Of a stretch of 64,000 nt of DNA, positions 8,816-16,442 are shown piece by piece. The DNA lies in contig CAMEAW010000002.1 of assembly GCA_945911685.1 (NCBI GenBank), positions 1 to 64,000 on the forward strand. Direction: 5' to 3'. Made by a program: the position numbers and the translations under genes. Under the pieces are notes generated by a model, which ran no database searches, had not been told where the DNA came from, and saw only the letters and a list, made by a program, of their open reading frames with translations. The stretch comes from Bordetella parapertussis. GTDB lineage: Bacteria > Pseudomonadota > Gammaproteobacteria > Burkholderiales > Burkholderiaceae_B. The first letter of the stretch is position 1, and each line of letters starts with the position of its first letter.

Positions 8816-10078
8816 CTACTTCTGAACTGCATACGCCTGACGTTCAAGACTCTCCCTGTGATTTGGGTGAGAGATCGCAATCATCCGCCGCATTCGCTCT
8901 TTGAGTGTTTGGCCCTTTAATTGCGCAGCGCCCCATTCAGTCACAATGACATCGGCATCTGTGCGCAGACTGGTGACGTTGCCCGATGCAATGCGCGCGA
9001 CAATGCGACTTTGCTGCGCATTTTTAGTGGCGGAAGGCAAGGCAACAATCGAGCGTCCGTTTTTAGACAACTGAGCGCCGCGCGTGAAGTCAACCTGTCC
9101 CCCAGTCGCGCCAACATATTGGCCGTTCACGATTTCGGCATTCACTTGTCCGGTCAAATCAACTTCTACCGCTGAATTCACCGCCACAAAATTATCAAGC
9201 TGCGCGATCACCGACACCGCATGCGTATGGCTATACGGACACAGATTGAGCTGGCGATTGTTATGTGCATACTCATAGAGACGCCGAGTGCCCATCAGTA
9301 CACCCGCAGTCGTTAAGCCTCGGTCGATATTTTTAAAGGCGTTTGTGACAGCACCACACTGCACAAGATCTGCACCAACATCGCCTAACATCCCCGTATG
9401 AATACCGAGATCACGTCGATCTTTAAGCGACTGTAGAATCGCCTCGGGAATCACACCCACTCCCATTTCAAGTACGCTGCGATCGTGAATAAACGCAGAG
9501 GCATGTTGAGCAATTTTTTCTTCTGTGTCTTGTACGCGTCCAGGATGCAATTCAACCAGAGCGCGATCCGTATGCACGAAGGCGTCGATACGAAGGCCGG
9601 CTAATGCATCACTGGTGTAGGTCCACGGCATCTGCTGATTCACTTCCGCGATCACCACGCGTCCGCGCTTTGCCGCTGCAACCAGATAATCATTGGCAAT
9701 GCCAAGGCTGCGCTGACCGTTTGGCCCTTCTGGACTGAGGTGTAAAAAAACGACATCGACTGGGATCGCGCCCTCTTGGATCAAACCATGCATTTGTGAA
9801 CAATGGCTGGGGATCACCTCAAGCACTCCTGCAGCGATCAAGCGACGGTTCTCACCAATTCCGCAGTAACTCAGCATGTCAAAGTAATCGCCGTGCTCTG
9901 GCTGCAGAGTGGCGGTATAGGTCGGCCCAACAAATACCGAAATGCGACCAATCGTTTGTCGTTGCGAGACAAGCGCCTCGGTTAAGGTGAGCGGCTCGGC
10001 TGTACATTGATTCCACCACACCGTATCGCCCGGTCGAATCCAGCGGGATAGGTCAATTGTGGTGGGTGCGTTAGCCAT
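8816..10078 (-). CDS. class I CoA-transferase, acetyl-CoA hydrolase/4-hydroxybutyrate CoA-transferase family
   Basis: Cytosolic CoA-transferase of 420 residues, full length for the 4-hydroxybutyrate/acetate CoA-transferase family (Yersinia RipA belongs here). Seen: the segment YVGATGGQVDF with the family C-terminal domain signature, PYSHTHAVSVIAQLDNFVAVNSAVEVDLTGQ, and GIHTGM at 225-230. In characterised members this last motif reads GIH(T/S)E, and the Glu forms the glutamyl-CoA intermediate; here the position is Gly229. Either the enzyme works by another residue or it is a diverged paralogue. In this operon a role in activating itaconate or a related dicarboxylate with CoA is inferred. It sits between the class III transferases and dctQ. 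Confidence 0.85.
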   Translation of the reverse strand: MANAPTTIDLSRWIRPGDTVWWNQCTAEPLTLTEALVSQRQTIGRISVFVGPTYTATLQPEHGDYFDMLSYCGIGENRRLIAAGVLEVIPSHCSQMHGLIQEGAIPVDVVFLHLSPEGPNGQRSLGIANDYLVAAAKRGRVVIAEVNQQMPWTYTSDALAGLRIDAFVHTDRALVELHPGRVQDTEEKIAQHASAFIHDRSVLEMGVGVIPEAILQSLKDRRDLGIHTGMLGDVGADLVQCGAVTNAFKNIDRGLTTAGVLMGTRRLYEYAHNNRQLNLCPYSHTHAVSVIAQLDNFVAVNSAVEVDLTGQVNAEIVNGQYVGATGGQVDFTRGAQLSKNGRSIVALPSATKNAQQSRIVARIASGNVTSLRTDADVIVTEWGAAQLKGQTLKERMRRMIAISHPNHRESLERQAYAVQK

Positions 10079-10111
10079 GACTCAGCAGGCCATCAACCGC
10101 CCGAATTGAAC

Positions 10112-11320
10112 TCATAGGGATTTCACACATACCGTCGCACCCTGCTCAACCAAGGCTGCAATTTCGACTTCGCTGTAACCAAGCTCGCTCAAAATCTCTC
10201 GGCTGTGCTCGCCAAATTGTGGCGCCGGCCGCCCAGCAACGGGTTGTGAGTCAGACCATTGCGTGGGCACATCGACACGACGCACACGCCCCTCGGTTGG
10301 ATGCTCATCCCACTTAAATAAACCAACCTCTTTAAGATGCGGATCATCAAAAATTGTCTCAAGGGTATGAAGCGGCATGCACGGAACGTCTGCCTGAGTC
10401 AGTAGTGCTAGCCACTCTTCAGTGCTGCGCTCTAAAAATATCTTCGCGGCCATGCCTTGCAAGGCATTGATATGTTGAGTGCGGGTGTTCAAATCGACAA
10501 ATCTTGGGTCGTTTTGAAAAATCGTCAAACGATCGATCGCTGCAAAGAAAGACTCCCACTGCTTATTGGTATAAATCACGGCACACACATAGCCGTTTAA
10601 AGTTTTATACGGGCGACGCTCTGGCGCCAACAACCGCGGATACCCGACTGGCCCATTGGGCGGATCAAACGTTTGCCCTGCAATATGATCACTTAATAAA
10701 TGGCTTAGCATCGTCTCGAACATCGGAATGTCGATACGCTGGCCGCGGCCAGTTTTTTCGCGATGAAATAAAGCGGCACACACAGACGTCACGGCATACA
10801 GACCAACAGTTCGGTCAACAATATTTGAAGGGACATAACGCGGTACATCAGAGCCTGCTTGCAGAATCAAAGACGGCAAACCGATTGCGCCTTGTATCAG
10901 ATCATCGAATGCAGGCTTATTGCCATATTGACCATTTTGACCAAAGCCGAACGTACCCACATATAGAATTTTAGGGTTGATTTTTTTTACTTCGTCATAG
11001 CCTAGCCCAAGTCGACTCATGGCTTGAGGACGAACGTTATACAACAGCACGTCTGCTGTTGCGATGAGTTTAAGAACAGCCTCTAGGCCCGCTGGTTTTT
11101 TGGCGTCTAACACCATACCGCGCTTGCTGCGATTGACATGTAAGTAGAGTGCGCCCATTCGAGGGTGTTGCATTGGGCCAAGATCGCGGACTAAATCTCC
11201 CTGCGGCGATTCGACCTTGATCACATCCGCCCCCATATCCCCCATCAACTGAGCGGCGTAGGGGCCCATCAATACTGTTGTCATATCAATGACGCGCACA
11301 CCAACCAAAGGACCACTCAT
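10112..11320 (-). CDS. class III (CaiB/BaiF) CoA-transferase, subunit or paralogue 1
   Basis: Family III CoA-transferase of 402 residues. Seen: N-terminal GVRVIDMTTVLMGPYAAQLMGDMGADVIKVE, an R-P-Q-A-M helix, and the catalytic aspartate in NIVDRTVGL (Asp169), which forms the aspartyl-CoA intermediate in this family. It overlaps the upstream class III gene by 4 bases (ATGA). Adjacent, similarly sized class III genes are known to form heteromers (for example the BbsEF and SmtAB enzymes that use succinyl-CoA with benzylsuccinate, malate or citramalate), so a two-subunit succinyl-CoA:dicarboxylate CoA-transferase is plausible. Which acid is activated is inferred from the neighbours only. Confidence 0.9.
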   Translation of the reverse strand: MSGPLVGVRVIDMTTVLMGPYAAQLMGDMGADVIKVESPQGDLVRDLGPMQHPRMGALYLHVNRSKRGMVLDAKKPAGLEAVLKLIATADVLLYNVRPQAMSRLGLGYDEVKKINPKILYVGTFGFGQNGQYGNKPAFDDLIQGAIGLPSLILQAGSDVPRYVPSNIVDRTVGLYAVTSVCAALFHREKTGRGQRIDIPMFETMLSHLLSDHIAGQTFDPPNGPVGYPRLLAPERRPYKTLNGYVCAVIYTNKQWESFFAAIDRLTIFQNDPRFVDLNTRTQHINALQGMAAKIFLERSTEEWLALLTQADVPCMPLHTLETIFDDPHLKEVGLFKWDEHPTEGRVRRVDVPTQWSDSQPVAGRPAPQFGEHSREILSELGYSEVEIAALVEQGATVCVKSL

Positions 11321-12480
11321 TCCGATAATCTCCTGTCCGTGTTCAGTTCGTTGCGAATTTCAGTACTATGCTCACCCAACTGAGGGGCCAAACGACGAAT
11401 CGACCCAGGCGTTCGTGAAAACTGTACGGCGATCCCTGGCATTTTGATCTCGCCTTCGGTCGGATGTACGGCTGTTTGAAAAAAATCAATGGCTTTCAGA
11501 TGAGGATCCTCTAGCAAGTCTTCAAGTGAGCAAACCGCGGTCACAGGAATATCTGCGGCCTGAAGCGTCGTGACCCAATACTCGGTCGATTGCTGGGCCA
11601 CGATTTTTTCGAGGATCTCATACATTTCATCAATGTTGACTGCACGTTGCGAGGGATCCATAAACCGTGGATCTGTCTTCTCATTGTCACAGCCCGCAAG
11701 CTCAAAAAATCGACGCCATTGCTCGGTGGTGTAAGGCAATAAGCCAATGTAGCCGTTTAACGTACGATAGGGTTTTCTGAATTTCGACAAAATTCGGCTG
11801 TAACCCATCGAGGCGTCTGAGTCTTTAAAACTTGCGCCCGCCATGTGTTCAATCAGATTAAATGCAACCATGGTTTCAAACATCGGCACTTCGATCGCCT
11901 GGCCTTGGTTTGACTGCTCACGCTCGTACAAGGCCATGATAATGGCATTGACCGTCGTGAGCCCCGAGACTTTGTCAGCAATGATCGAATTCACATACGC
12001 TGGTGCCCGCGCTGCGCCTCGCCCCTGCACATCCGCCAACCCGCTCATGGCCTGAATGATGTCATCAAAGGCAGGGCGCCCGGCATATGGGCCTTTTTCT
12101 GAAAAGCCATAAGCACCGCAATAAATCAGTCGGGCATTCGTTTGTTTTAACGCTTCGTAATCCAACCCCAAGCGACGCATCGCTTGGGGTCGAATGCTAT
12201 AGACCAGTACATCGGCTCGCTCGATGAGTTTTTTTAAGACGCCTAAATCATCCGTTTTTTTCAAATCCAACACGATGCTGCGCTTATTGCGATTCAATTG
12301 GACAAAAGCAGCGCTCATTCCAGCATGTACAGAGGGTGTGGTGTACCGAAAAATGTCGCCGTCGGTCGTCTCCACTTTAATGACGTCAGCCCCCATGTCC
12401 CCTAAGGTCTGAGTGGCGTACGGACCCATCCCAACCGAAGTCAAGTCAACCACATGAACGCCTGCAAGCGGACCTGACAT
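11317..12480 (-). CDS. class III (CaiB/BaiF) CoA-transferase, subunit or paralogue 2
   Basis: Family III CoA-transferase of 387 residues from the ATG at 12480; a TTG one codon upstream also fits. Seen: VVDLTSVGMGPYATQTLGDMGADVIKVE, the RPQAMRRLGLDYE segment and the catalytic aspartate in IIADKVSGL (Asp169 in this numbering). It is clearly homologous to the product of the next gene throughout, and both keep the catalytic aspartate, so the pair could be either a heteromer or two enzymes of different specificity. It follows the CitE-like lyase gene by about 20 bases. Confidence 0.9.
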   Translation of the reverse strand: MSGPLAGVHVVDLTSVGMGPYATQTLGDMGADVIKVETTDGDIFRYTTPSVHAGMSAAFVQLNRNKRSIVLDLKKTDDLGVLKKLIERADVLVYSIRPQAMRRLGLDYEALKQTNARLIYCGAYGFSEKGPYAGRPAFDDIIQAMSGLADVQGRGAARAPAYVNSIIADKVSGLTTVNAIIMALYEREQSNQGQAIEVPMFETMVAFNLIEHMAGASFKDSDASMGYSRILSKFRKPYRTLNGYIGLLPYTTEQWRRFFELAGCDNEKTDPRFMDPSQRAVNIDEMYEILEKIVAQQSTEYWVTTLQAADIPVTAVCSLEDLLEDPHLKAIDFFQTAVHPTEGEIKMPGIAVQFSRTPGSIRRLAPQLGEHSTEIRNELNTDRRLSE

Positions 12481-12499
12481 CAATTTTTGCCTTGAGACT

Positions 12500-13390
12500 T
12501 TAACTCAGCTGTGTCGCCGCAATAATTTTTTTAGCAAGTCGGAGATGAGGCGTATCAAGCATTTTCCCGTCTAAGGTCGCTACGCCCACACTCGTATTTG
12601 CGGCAAAGGCCGCAATGACACGCTTGGCCCACTCTTGCGCTTGCGCATCTGGTGTCATCGCTTGATTAATCACGGGCACTTGCCCTGGGTGAATCGCCGC
12701 TTTCGCTGAAAAACCATCGCGATAGGCGCGGCGCGTTTCGCGCAGTAGCGCCTCAGGGTTGTTGAGTTCAGTGGGCACGGTGTCGATCGCCGGCACACCC
12801 GCGGCAGCTGCCGCAAACAAGCAAAGGTTACGCACCAAACCAAAAGGTGAGGTCCATTGCTCAGGCGCGTCTTCATCTTTGTTGGTCAACGCACCTATAT
12901 CACCCGCCAAGTCCTCTGCGCCCCACATCAAGCCGGCCAACCGCGGCGAAGCACCACGGTAGCTGTTTAAGCCGGCAAGGGCCTCAGCGGTTTCGGTCAC
13001 GATCGGCAAGATCGCAGTTTGCGCCGCTTCGCCCGCCACCGCCGGAAACATCTGCTCAAAGGCCTCAAGGTAGGCTGCTAACAAGTTCACATCCGCCGCA
13101 CCAGAAGACTTAGGCAAGGCGATGCCATCGGGGCGGCAGCGCATAACAGCCGCCAAATCGGGCAAGGTCATACCTGTGCTCAAGGCATTTACGCGTATGT
13201 AGAGTTTGGGCGTTTTAACCCCAGAAGCTTTAACTTGCGTCAAAAATTTCACAACTTCGATACGGCCATCTTCTTTGCGGGCCGGCGACACGGCATCCTC
13301 AAGGTCAAAAATCAAAACATCAGCACCACTTTGCAGCGATTTGTCGAGCTTACGCGGGCTGTCGGCTGGTACAAATAGTAACGAACGCAT
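12500..13390 (-). CDS. CitE-like/HpcH-HpaI acyl-CoA lyase (citramalyl- or malyl-CoA lyase type)
   Basis: Mg-dependent lyase of the CitE-like family, 296 residues. Seen: RSLLFVPADSPRKLDKSL at the N-terminus, the FDLEDAV motif (28-34), Arg66 in YIRVNA for phosphate or carboxylate binding, the metal ligands Glu133 (VTETAEAL) and Asp160 (WGAEDL). Members of this group cleave malyl-CoA, beta-methylmalyl-CoA or citramalyl-CoA to acetyl-CoA plus glyoxylate or pyruvate, or propionyl-CoA plus glyoxylate. With a MaoC hydratase and three CoA-transferases in the operon, citramalyl-CoA lyase (itaconate-type pathway) is the favoured role. It is the first enzyme gene of the operon, behind a structured leader. 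Confidence 0.88.
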   Translation of the reverse strand: MRSLLFVPADSPRKLDKSLQSGADVLIFDLEDAVSPARKEDGRIEVVKFLTQVKASGVKTPKLYIRVNALSTGMTLPDLAAVMRCRPDGIALPKSSGAADVNLLAAYLEAFEQMFPAVAGEAAQTAILPIVTETAEALAGLNSYRGASPRLAGLMWGAEDLAGDIGALTNKDEDAPEQWTSPFGLVRNLCLFAAAAAGVPAIDTVPTELNNPEALLRETRRAYRDGFSAKAAIHPGQVPVINQAMTPDAQAQEWAKRVIAAFAANTSVGVATLDGKMLDTPHLRLAKKIIAATQLS

Positions 13391-13415
13391 GTGAGGTCTC
13401 CGTTTTTTTTATGCA

Positions 13416-13448
13416 AAGCGGCGCGTCGTTCAAACAGGCGCGCCGCTT
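13416..13448 (-). promoter_or_regulatory. GC-rich hairpin in the leader of the catabolic operon
   Basis: A perfect 10-bp stem (AAGCGGCGCG with CGCGCCGCTT) around a 13-base loop lies 26 bases before the lyase start codon. On the - strand it is followed by an A-run rather than a T-run, so it is not a standard terminator for the DUF2889 gene. It would be a strong structure in the 5' leader of the lyase mRNA. Confidence 0.6.
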
Positions 13449-13468
13449 CGAGTCAATATTTTGAATTG

Positions 13469-13474
13469 AGTATA
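13469..13474 (-). promoter_or_regulatory. candidate -10 box (TATACT) for the catabolic operon
   Basis: TATACT on the - strand matches the sigma-70 -10 consensus at five of six positions and lies just beyond the DUF2889 stop. No convincing -35 was found at the proper distance, so an activator may be needed, or transcription comes from further upstream. Confidence 0.3.
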
Positions 13475-13487
13475 GCGTGGCAAAGGC

Positions 13488-14045
13488 TTAAGGCTTGGGA
13501 CCATCATAAAACTGAGGCCAAAGTTTTAGCGTGACTTCGCGGTTGCTGGCGTAGGCGTAGCAGCTGTCAATTTTGACCGGGCGCCCATTTACGTTCAACA
13601 CCTCTGGCCGGTCACGTACCACCGGCCACAACGCCTGATACGCTGCGGTGGCCATGGGGCCAAGCAACTCCATCAAATGTGTACAGCTTGCAGCGCCCTT
13701 CAATTTTGAGCGCACTAACTTTGCCCAACCACCGCCAATGCGCTCACCCTTCAACACCGAAAGAGTGGGCGGTGCTTGCTTGCATACCGTAAACGGGGTT
13801 GAGTCTGAAGACGAAAACACATCATGGATTAAAAACTCGTCATCGATCACAAGTCGAATCCACAAGTCATGTATCGGTTGACCCGGAGCGAGCACCCGAT
13901 TGGTCAAGGGAGCCACAAACTCGATGAGTTTGTTATCGACCACCCGACCCTCAATGTCGTAAAGCCCATCGACGCGCCGGTACGCCCGCATGGTGATCTG
14001 ACGTTTGTGGATTTCTTCACGTTCAATACTGTCTGGCAAGGGCAC
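13488..14045 (-). CDS. DUF2889 domain protein
   Basis: Protein of about 185 residues matching the DUF2889 family by its ordered signatures: an N-terminal RxITMRAYRRVDGLYDIEG, an IHDLWIRLVIDDEF core, a central cysteine in P(F)TVC, and CTHLMELLGPMATAAYQAL near the C-terminus. Its function is unknown; the family often stands beside acyl-CoA catabolic genes in Beta- and Alphaproteobacteria. The start chosen is the GTG at 14045, which aligns with the usual MPL(x)P family N-terminus and has AGAGAG upstream; the frame can be extended to a TTG at 14087. It is the first gene on this strand and is separated by 97 bases from the lyase gene. Confidence 0.82.
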   Translation of the reverse strand: MPLPDSIEREEIHKRQITMRAYRRVDGLYDIEGRVVDNKLIEFVAPLTNRVLAPGQPIHDLWIRLVIDDEFLIHDVFSSSDSTPFTVCKQAPPTLSVLKGERIGGGWAKLVRSKLKGAASCTHLMELLGPMATAAYQALWPVVRDRPEVLNVNGRPVKIDSCYAYASNREVTLKLWPQFYDGPKP

Positions 14046-14155
14046 GGTGGTTCTCTCTGGTTGGAGGTACAAACAAGCTCGAGCCAACTTTGGCGGGGCT
14101 TTAAAGTTATCACGTCATTTTAGAGGCCTGTTGACGATTCCTCTCTTAGAGTGTG

Positions 14156-14203
14156 CTCGAGGGCGGCGGCGGCGGCGGTGTTCCACCAGAACCGCCCCTC
14201 GAG
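14156..14203. repeat. CTCGAG-bounded hairpin with a GGC triplet run
   Basis: CTCGAGGGCGG at the left and CCGCCCCTCGAG at the right can pair with one bulged base. The left arm runs into five GGC triplets. The spacer contains TTCCACCAGAA. No T-run follows on either strand, so it is not a standard terminator. Confidence 0.55.
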
Positions 14204-14480
14204 AAATCAAGGGTTTACCCTAAATTGCGAGGAAATTGCTGAGCGCAGGACGCGTCTGAGCGGCAGGCCATTCACCAAGATTGTCGGTCATGCATTGCGC
14301 GCCGTTTGGATGAATGAGCCATATTTTCATCAGTCGCTCCAGACAAGAACACTGGCCCCACCATGCCGCTTGTATCGCCCTTGGCGATTGCGCAAATCCG
14401 GGCGCCTCAATCAGCTCAAACCTCAGCCCAGGTGGCCTAGATTTTCTGAAACTGCAAAAAAAATGCTCAAAGTGCAATCT

Positions 14481-14509
14481 TTGCAAAAAAGCAGTTGAAT
14501 TTATTTATT
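14481..14509 (+). promoter_or_regulatory. weak sigma-70-like promoter candidate for the exopolysaccharide operon
   Basis: TTGCAA at 14481-14486, a 17-base spacer, then TTTATT at 14504-14509, which fits the -10 consensus at four of six positions. It lies 40 bases before the first start codon in an AT-rich stretch overlapping a TTGAA/TTCAA inverted repeat. Confidence 0.3.
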
Positions 14510-14549
14510 TTCAATCGTCTGTCGTTCATTTCGGTGAATACTACTGCCA

Positions 14550-16442
14550 TTGTATTCAACCCCAGTAGGCGTCCCCATTAACTCCTCGCTCAGCCCTCAG
14601 CCTGCCGCGCCAGACGGCACACATCCTAAACTGGGTCTTTCAGGTCTATCTAACCTGACCGATTTAATGAACGCCGGTGGCACTTACGCGCTGGTGTTGG
14701 ATGCTGCTCCCGTCAAAACAAGTCTGATGATTGGCAGCTTACGAGCGGCGCTGAACGAAGCAATCCCCTGCCTGTTGTTGCTCAGCTCTGCATCCGACGT
14801 CTCAAGCACTCACGCGCTGACGCTGTGGGGTGCAGACCTGGCTCAAGCCACACAAAACGAAACGCTTCGTGTTTTCGTGCATGCGCGTGAATTTAAGTCA
14901 AACCTTTTTCGGTTCGGCATCAATCGATTTATTCAAGATTTAGAGTTACTCAAACCACAAAATAAAAGCTACATCTGGATCGACCATGCCGAAGAGCTAT
15001 TTGCGCTACAAGACATGCAGTTTGCAACAAAGCAACTAAAAATACTGAAAGCCTGGCTGCAAGCACGAGGAATCACTGCAATATTTGTCTTTGCAAAACT
15101 TAACACTACAGAAACTCACGACATCCATCTAATGTCAGAGGACCTCTCAGGACTCTGCAGAATTGCCGGTGGGTCTAAAGGCCTCGAGGCAAAGTTTTTA
15201 CATTGGCAATCGCCCGATGGCGCCATCTCGCACAGAAACTACGGTCTGGCAGAAGCCCCGACGGGCTTTTATCGGGCAACACGCAGCGCACAAACCCCCG
15301 GCGGAGCCGAAGGGGGTGCGGTCGGGGCCGATGGGCAAGCGATCCGAGATGAAACACCACTTTTCTTCAATCTAGACCCTAGCGTTCAAGCTTCCCTAGA
15401 TTTGACAGAGGCGAACTGGCAATTTCTGGATTCGCCTCTGTCACTTTTGCATGCTGTTCGGGGTAGTATTACACCGACTGTCGTACTGCGATTTGGCGAG
15501 GACACTGCGATTAGGCAGCTAGCAGAGACTGTGCATACCTTACGCACATTGGTGGGGCGAGGTGCAAAAATCATCATCCATGAAGATGAATTTTCATTAC
15601 GGTTTAGTTATGAGTCTCTCTTGTTACGTCTGGGTGCAAATTTTATTATGCATCGTGATGTCCCCCATTGGCGCCTCGCCAGAGTCATCGACTCTTTAGA
15701 GGGAACGCAGTTCGATCGCCCAGTCGACGTAGACTTTAGCGCTTTGGTAAGCGGCGCTTTCCCCTCCGAGCGCTCAGGCCTAGTGTCGGTCGATGACTTG
15801 GTTTATGAAATTGAAAGTATCTTAAGCAAGAGCAAACTCAATAATATACCGATAGCTTTCTTTATTGGCATCTTTGCAACGGCACGCGATGCTCAAGATG
15901 TGCTCAACACATTTGACATGACTCGCGAAGGAGACCTGTTTGCCATTGAAGACCAGATAATCTACATCTTTCTGTCGGCATGCCCACCTTCGCACGTGAT
16001 TGAAACCATCGAGCGTAAATTGAAAGGCTCGCTGAGCACGACGTTCAGCACAACGAGTACTTCGACTCAAACAACAGACATTGAGCAACAGCTCAAAGAG
16101 TTGAAACTCCATCTTGGCATACAGTCGACAGAGCCCGAAATAGCCACTGCACAGTCAGAATATACCTTCACGCAAGAAGCACGTCCGCCCGTAAAACGTG
16201 ATGGAATCGTCTCGCGTTCACCGTTTAGTTTCGAGCCGGTTAATGCCACGAACTTGCCCTCTAACAGACTTTCGAGACAGAACGAACAGCGTTTTTCAGA
16301 ACCTGCACCACGCCGCGCTCCGCCCGCACAGGTCGTCGATACCACTCGGCCTGTTGACAGCCCTTCTCAGGGAGTTCCCTCGAGAAGTCAACCACTCGTT
16401 TTTACCAAGATTCGCTCAGCGAGCGATAGACAGACAGAATGA
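14550..16442 (+). CDS. bcsE: BcsE-type c-di-GMP receptor with GIL domain
   Basis: Cytosolic c-di-GMP receptor of about 630 residues, longer than the enterobacterial BcsE (about 520). Seen: an N-terminal RecA-like region (about 30-220), a receiver-like region whose GANFIMHRDVPHWRLARVI segment (362-380) matches the family, and a degenerate GGDEF (GIL) domain with the c-di-GMP-binding RxGD motif as Arg459-Glu-Gly-Asp462 in TREGD. The last 130 residues are a Ser/Thr/Pro/Arg-rich tail not in the usual family plan. BcsE normally stimulates cellulose synthase; here no bcsA or bcsB is present, and the gene heads an operon with a PgaC/NodC-like synthase. The start is uncertain: the TTG at 14550 is used because the first in-frame ATG (14667) would remove 39 residues. 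Its stop overlaps the next start (ATGA). Confidence 0.8.
   Translation: MYSTPVGVPINSSLSPQPAAPDGTHPKLGLSGLSNLTDLMNAGGTYALVLDAAPVKTSLMIGSLRAALNEAIPCLLLLSSASDVSSTHALTLWGADLAQATQNETLRVFVHAREFKSNLFRFGINRFIQDLELLKPQNKSYIWIDHAEELFALQDMQFATKQLKILKAWLQARGITAIFVFAKLNTTETHDIHLMSEDLSGLCRIAGGSKGLEAKFLHWQSPDGAISHRNYGLAEAPTGFYRATRSAQTPGGAEGGAVGADGQAIRDETPLFFNLDPSVQASLDLTEANWQFLDSPLSLLHAVRGSITPTVVLRFGEDTAIRQLAETVHTLRTLVGRGAKIIIHEDEFSLRFSYESLLLRLGANFIMHRDVPHWRLARVIDSLEGTQFDRPVDVDFSALVSGAFPSERSGLVSVDDLVYEIESILSKSKLNNIPIAFFIGIFATARDAQDVLNTFDMTREGDLFAIEDQIIYIFLSACPPSHVIETIERKLKGSLSTTFSTTSTSTQTTDIEQQLKELKLHLGIQSTEPEIATAQSEYTFTQEARPPVKRDGIVSRSPFSFEPVNATNLPSNRLSRQNEQRFSEPAPRRAPPAQVVDTTRPVDSPSQGVPSRSQPLVFTKIRSASDRQTE

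Larger units (their letters stand above)
14088..14549. other. intergenic region upstream of the exopolysaccharide operon
   Basis: About 460 bases with no reading frame that looks coding on either strand. It separates the - strand DUF2889 gene from the + strand exopolysaccharide operon and must hold the promoter of that operon. It contains the GC hairpin at 14156-14203, an AT-rich segment around 14480-14530 with a TTGAA/TTCAA inverted repeat, and a weak promoter candidate at 14481-14509. Confidence 0.6.

Noticed and set aside
12847-13113. + strand frame opposite the CitE-like lyase
   Set aside because: Shadow frame with low-complexity Arg/Ser/Pro composition; the - strand frame carries all family motifs.
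14151-14498. 115-residue frame in the intergenic region before the exopolysaccharide operon
   Set aside because: Arg/Pro/Leu-rich, contains the GGC hairpin, and shows no motif or ribosome binding site.
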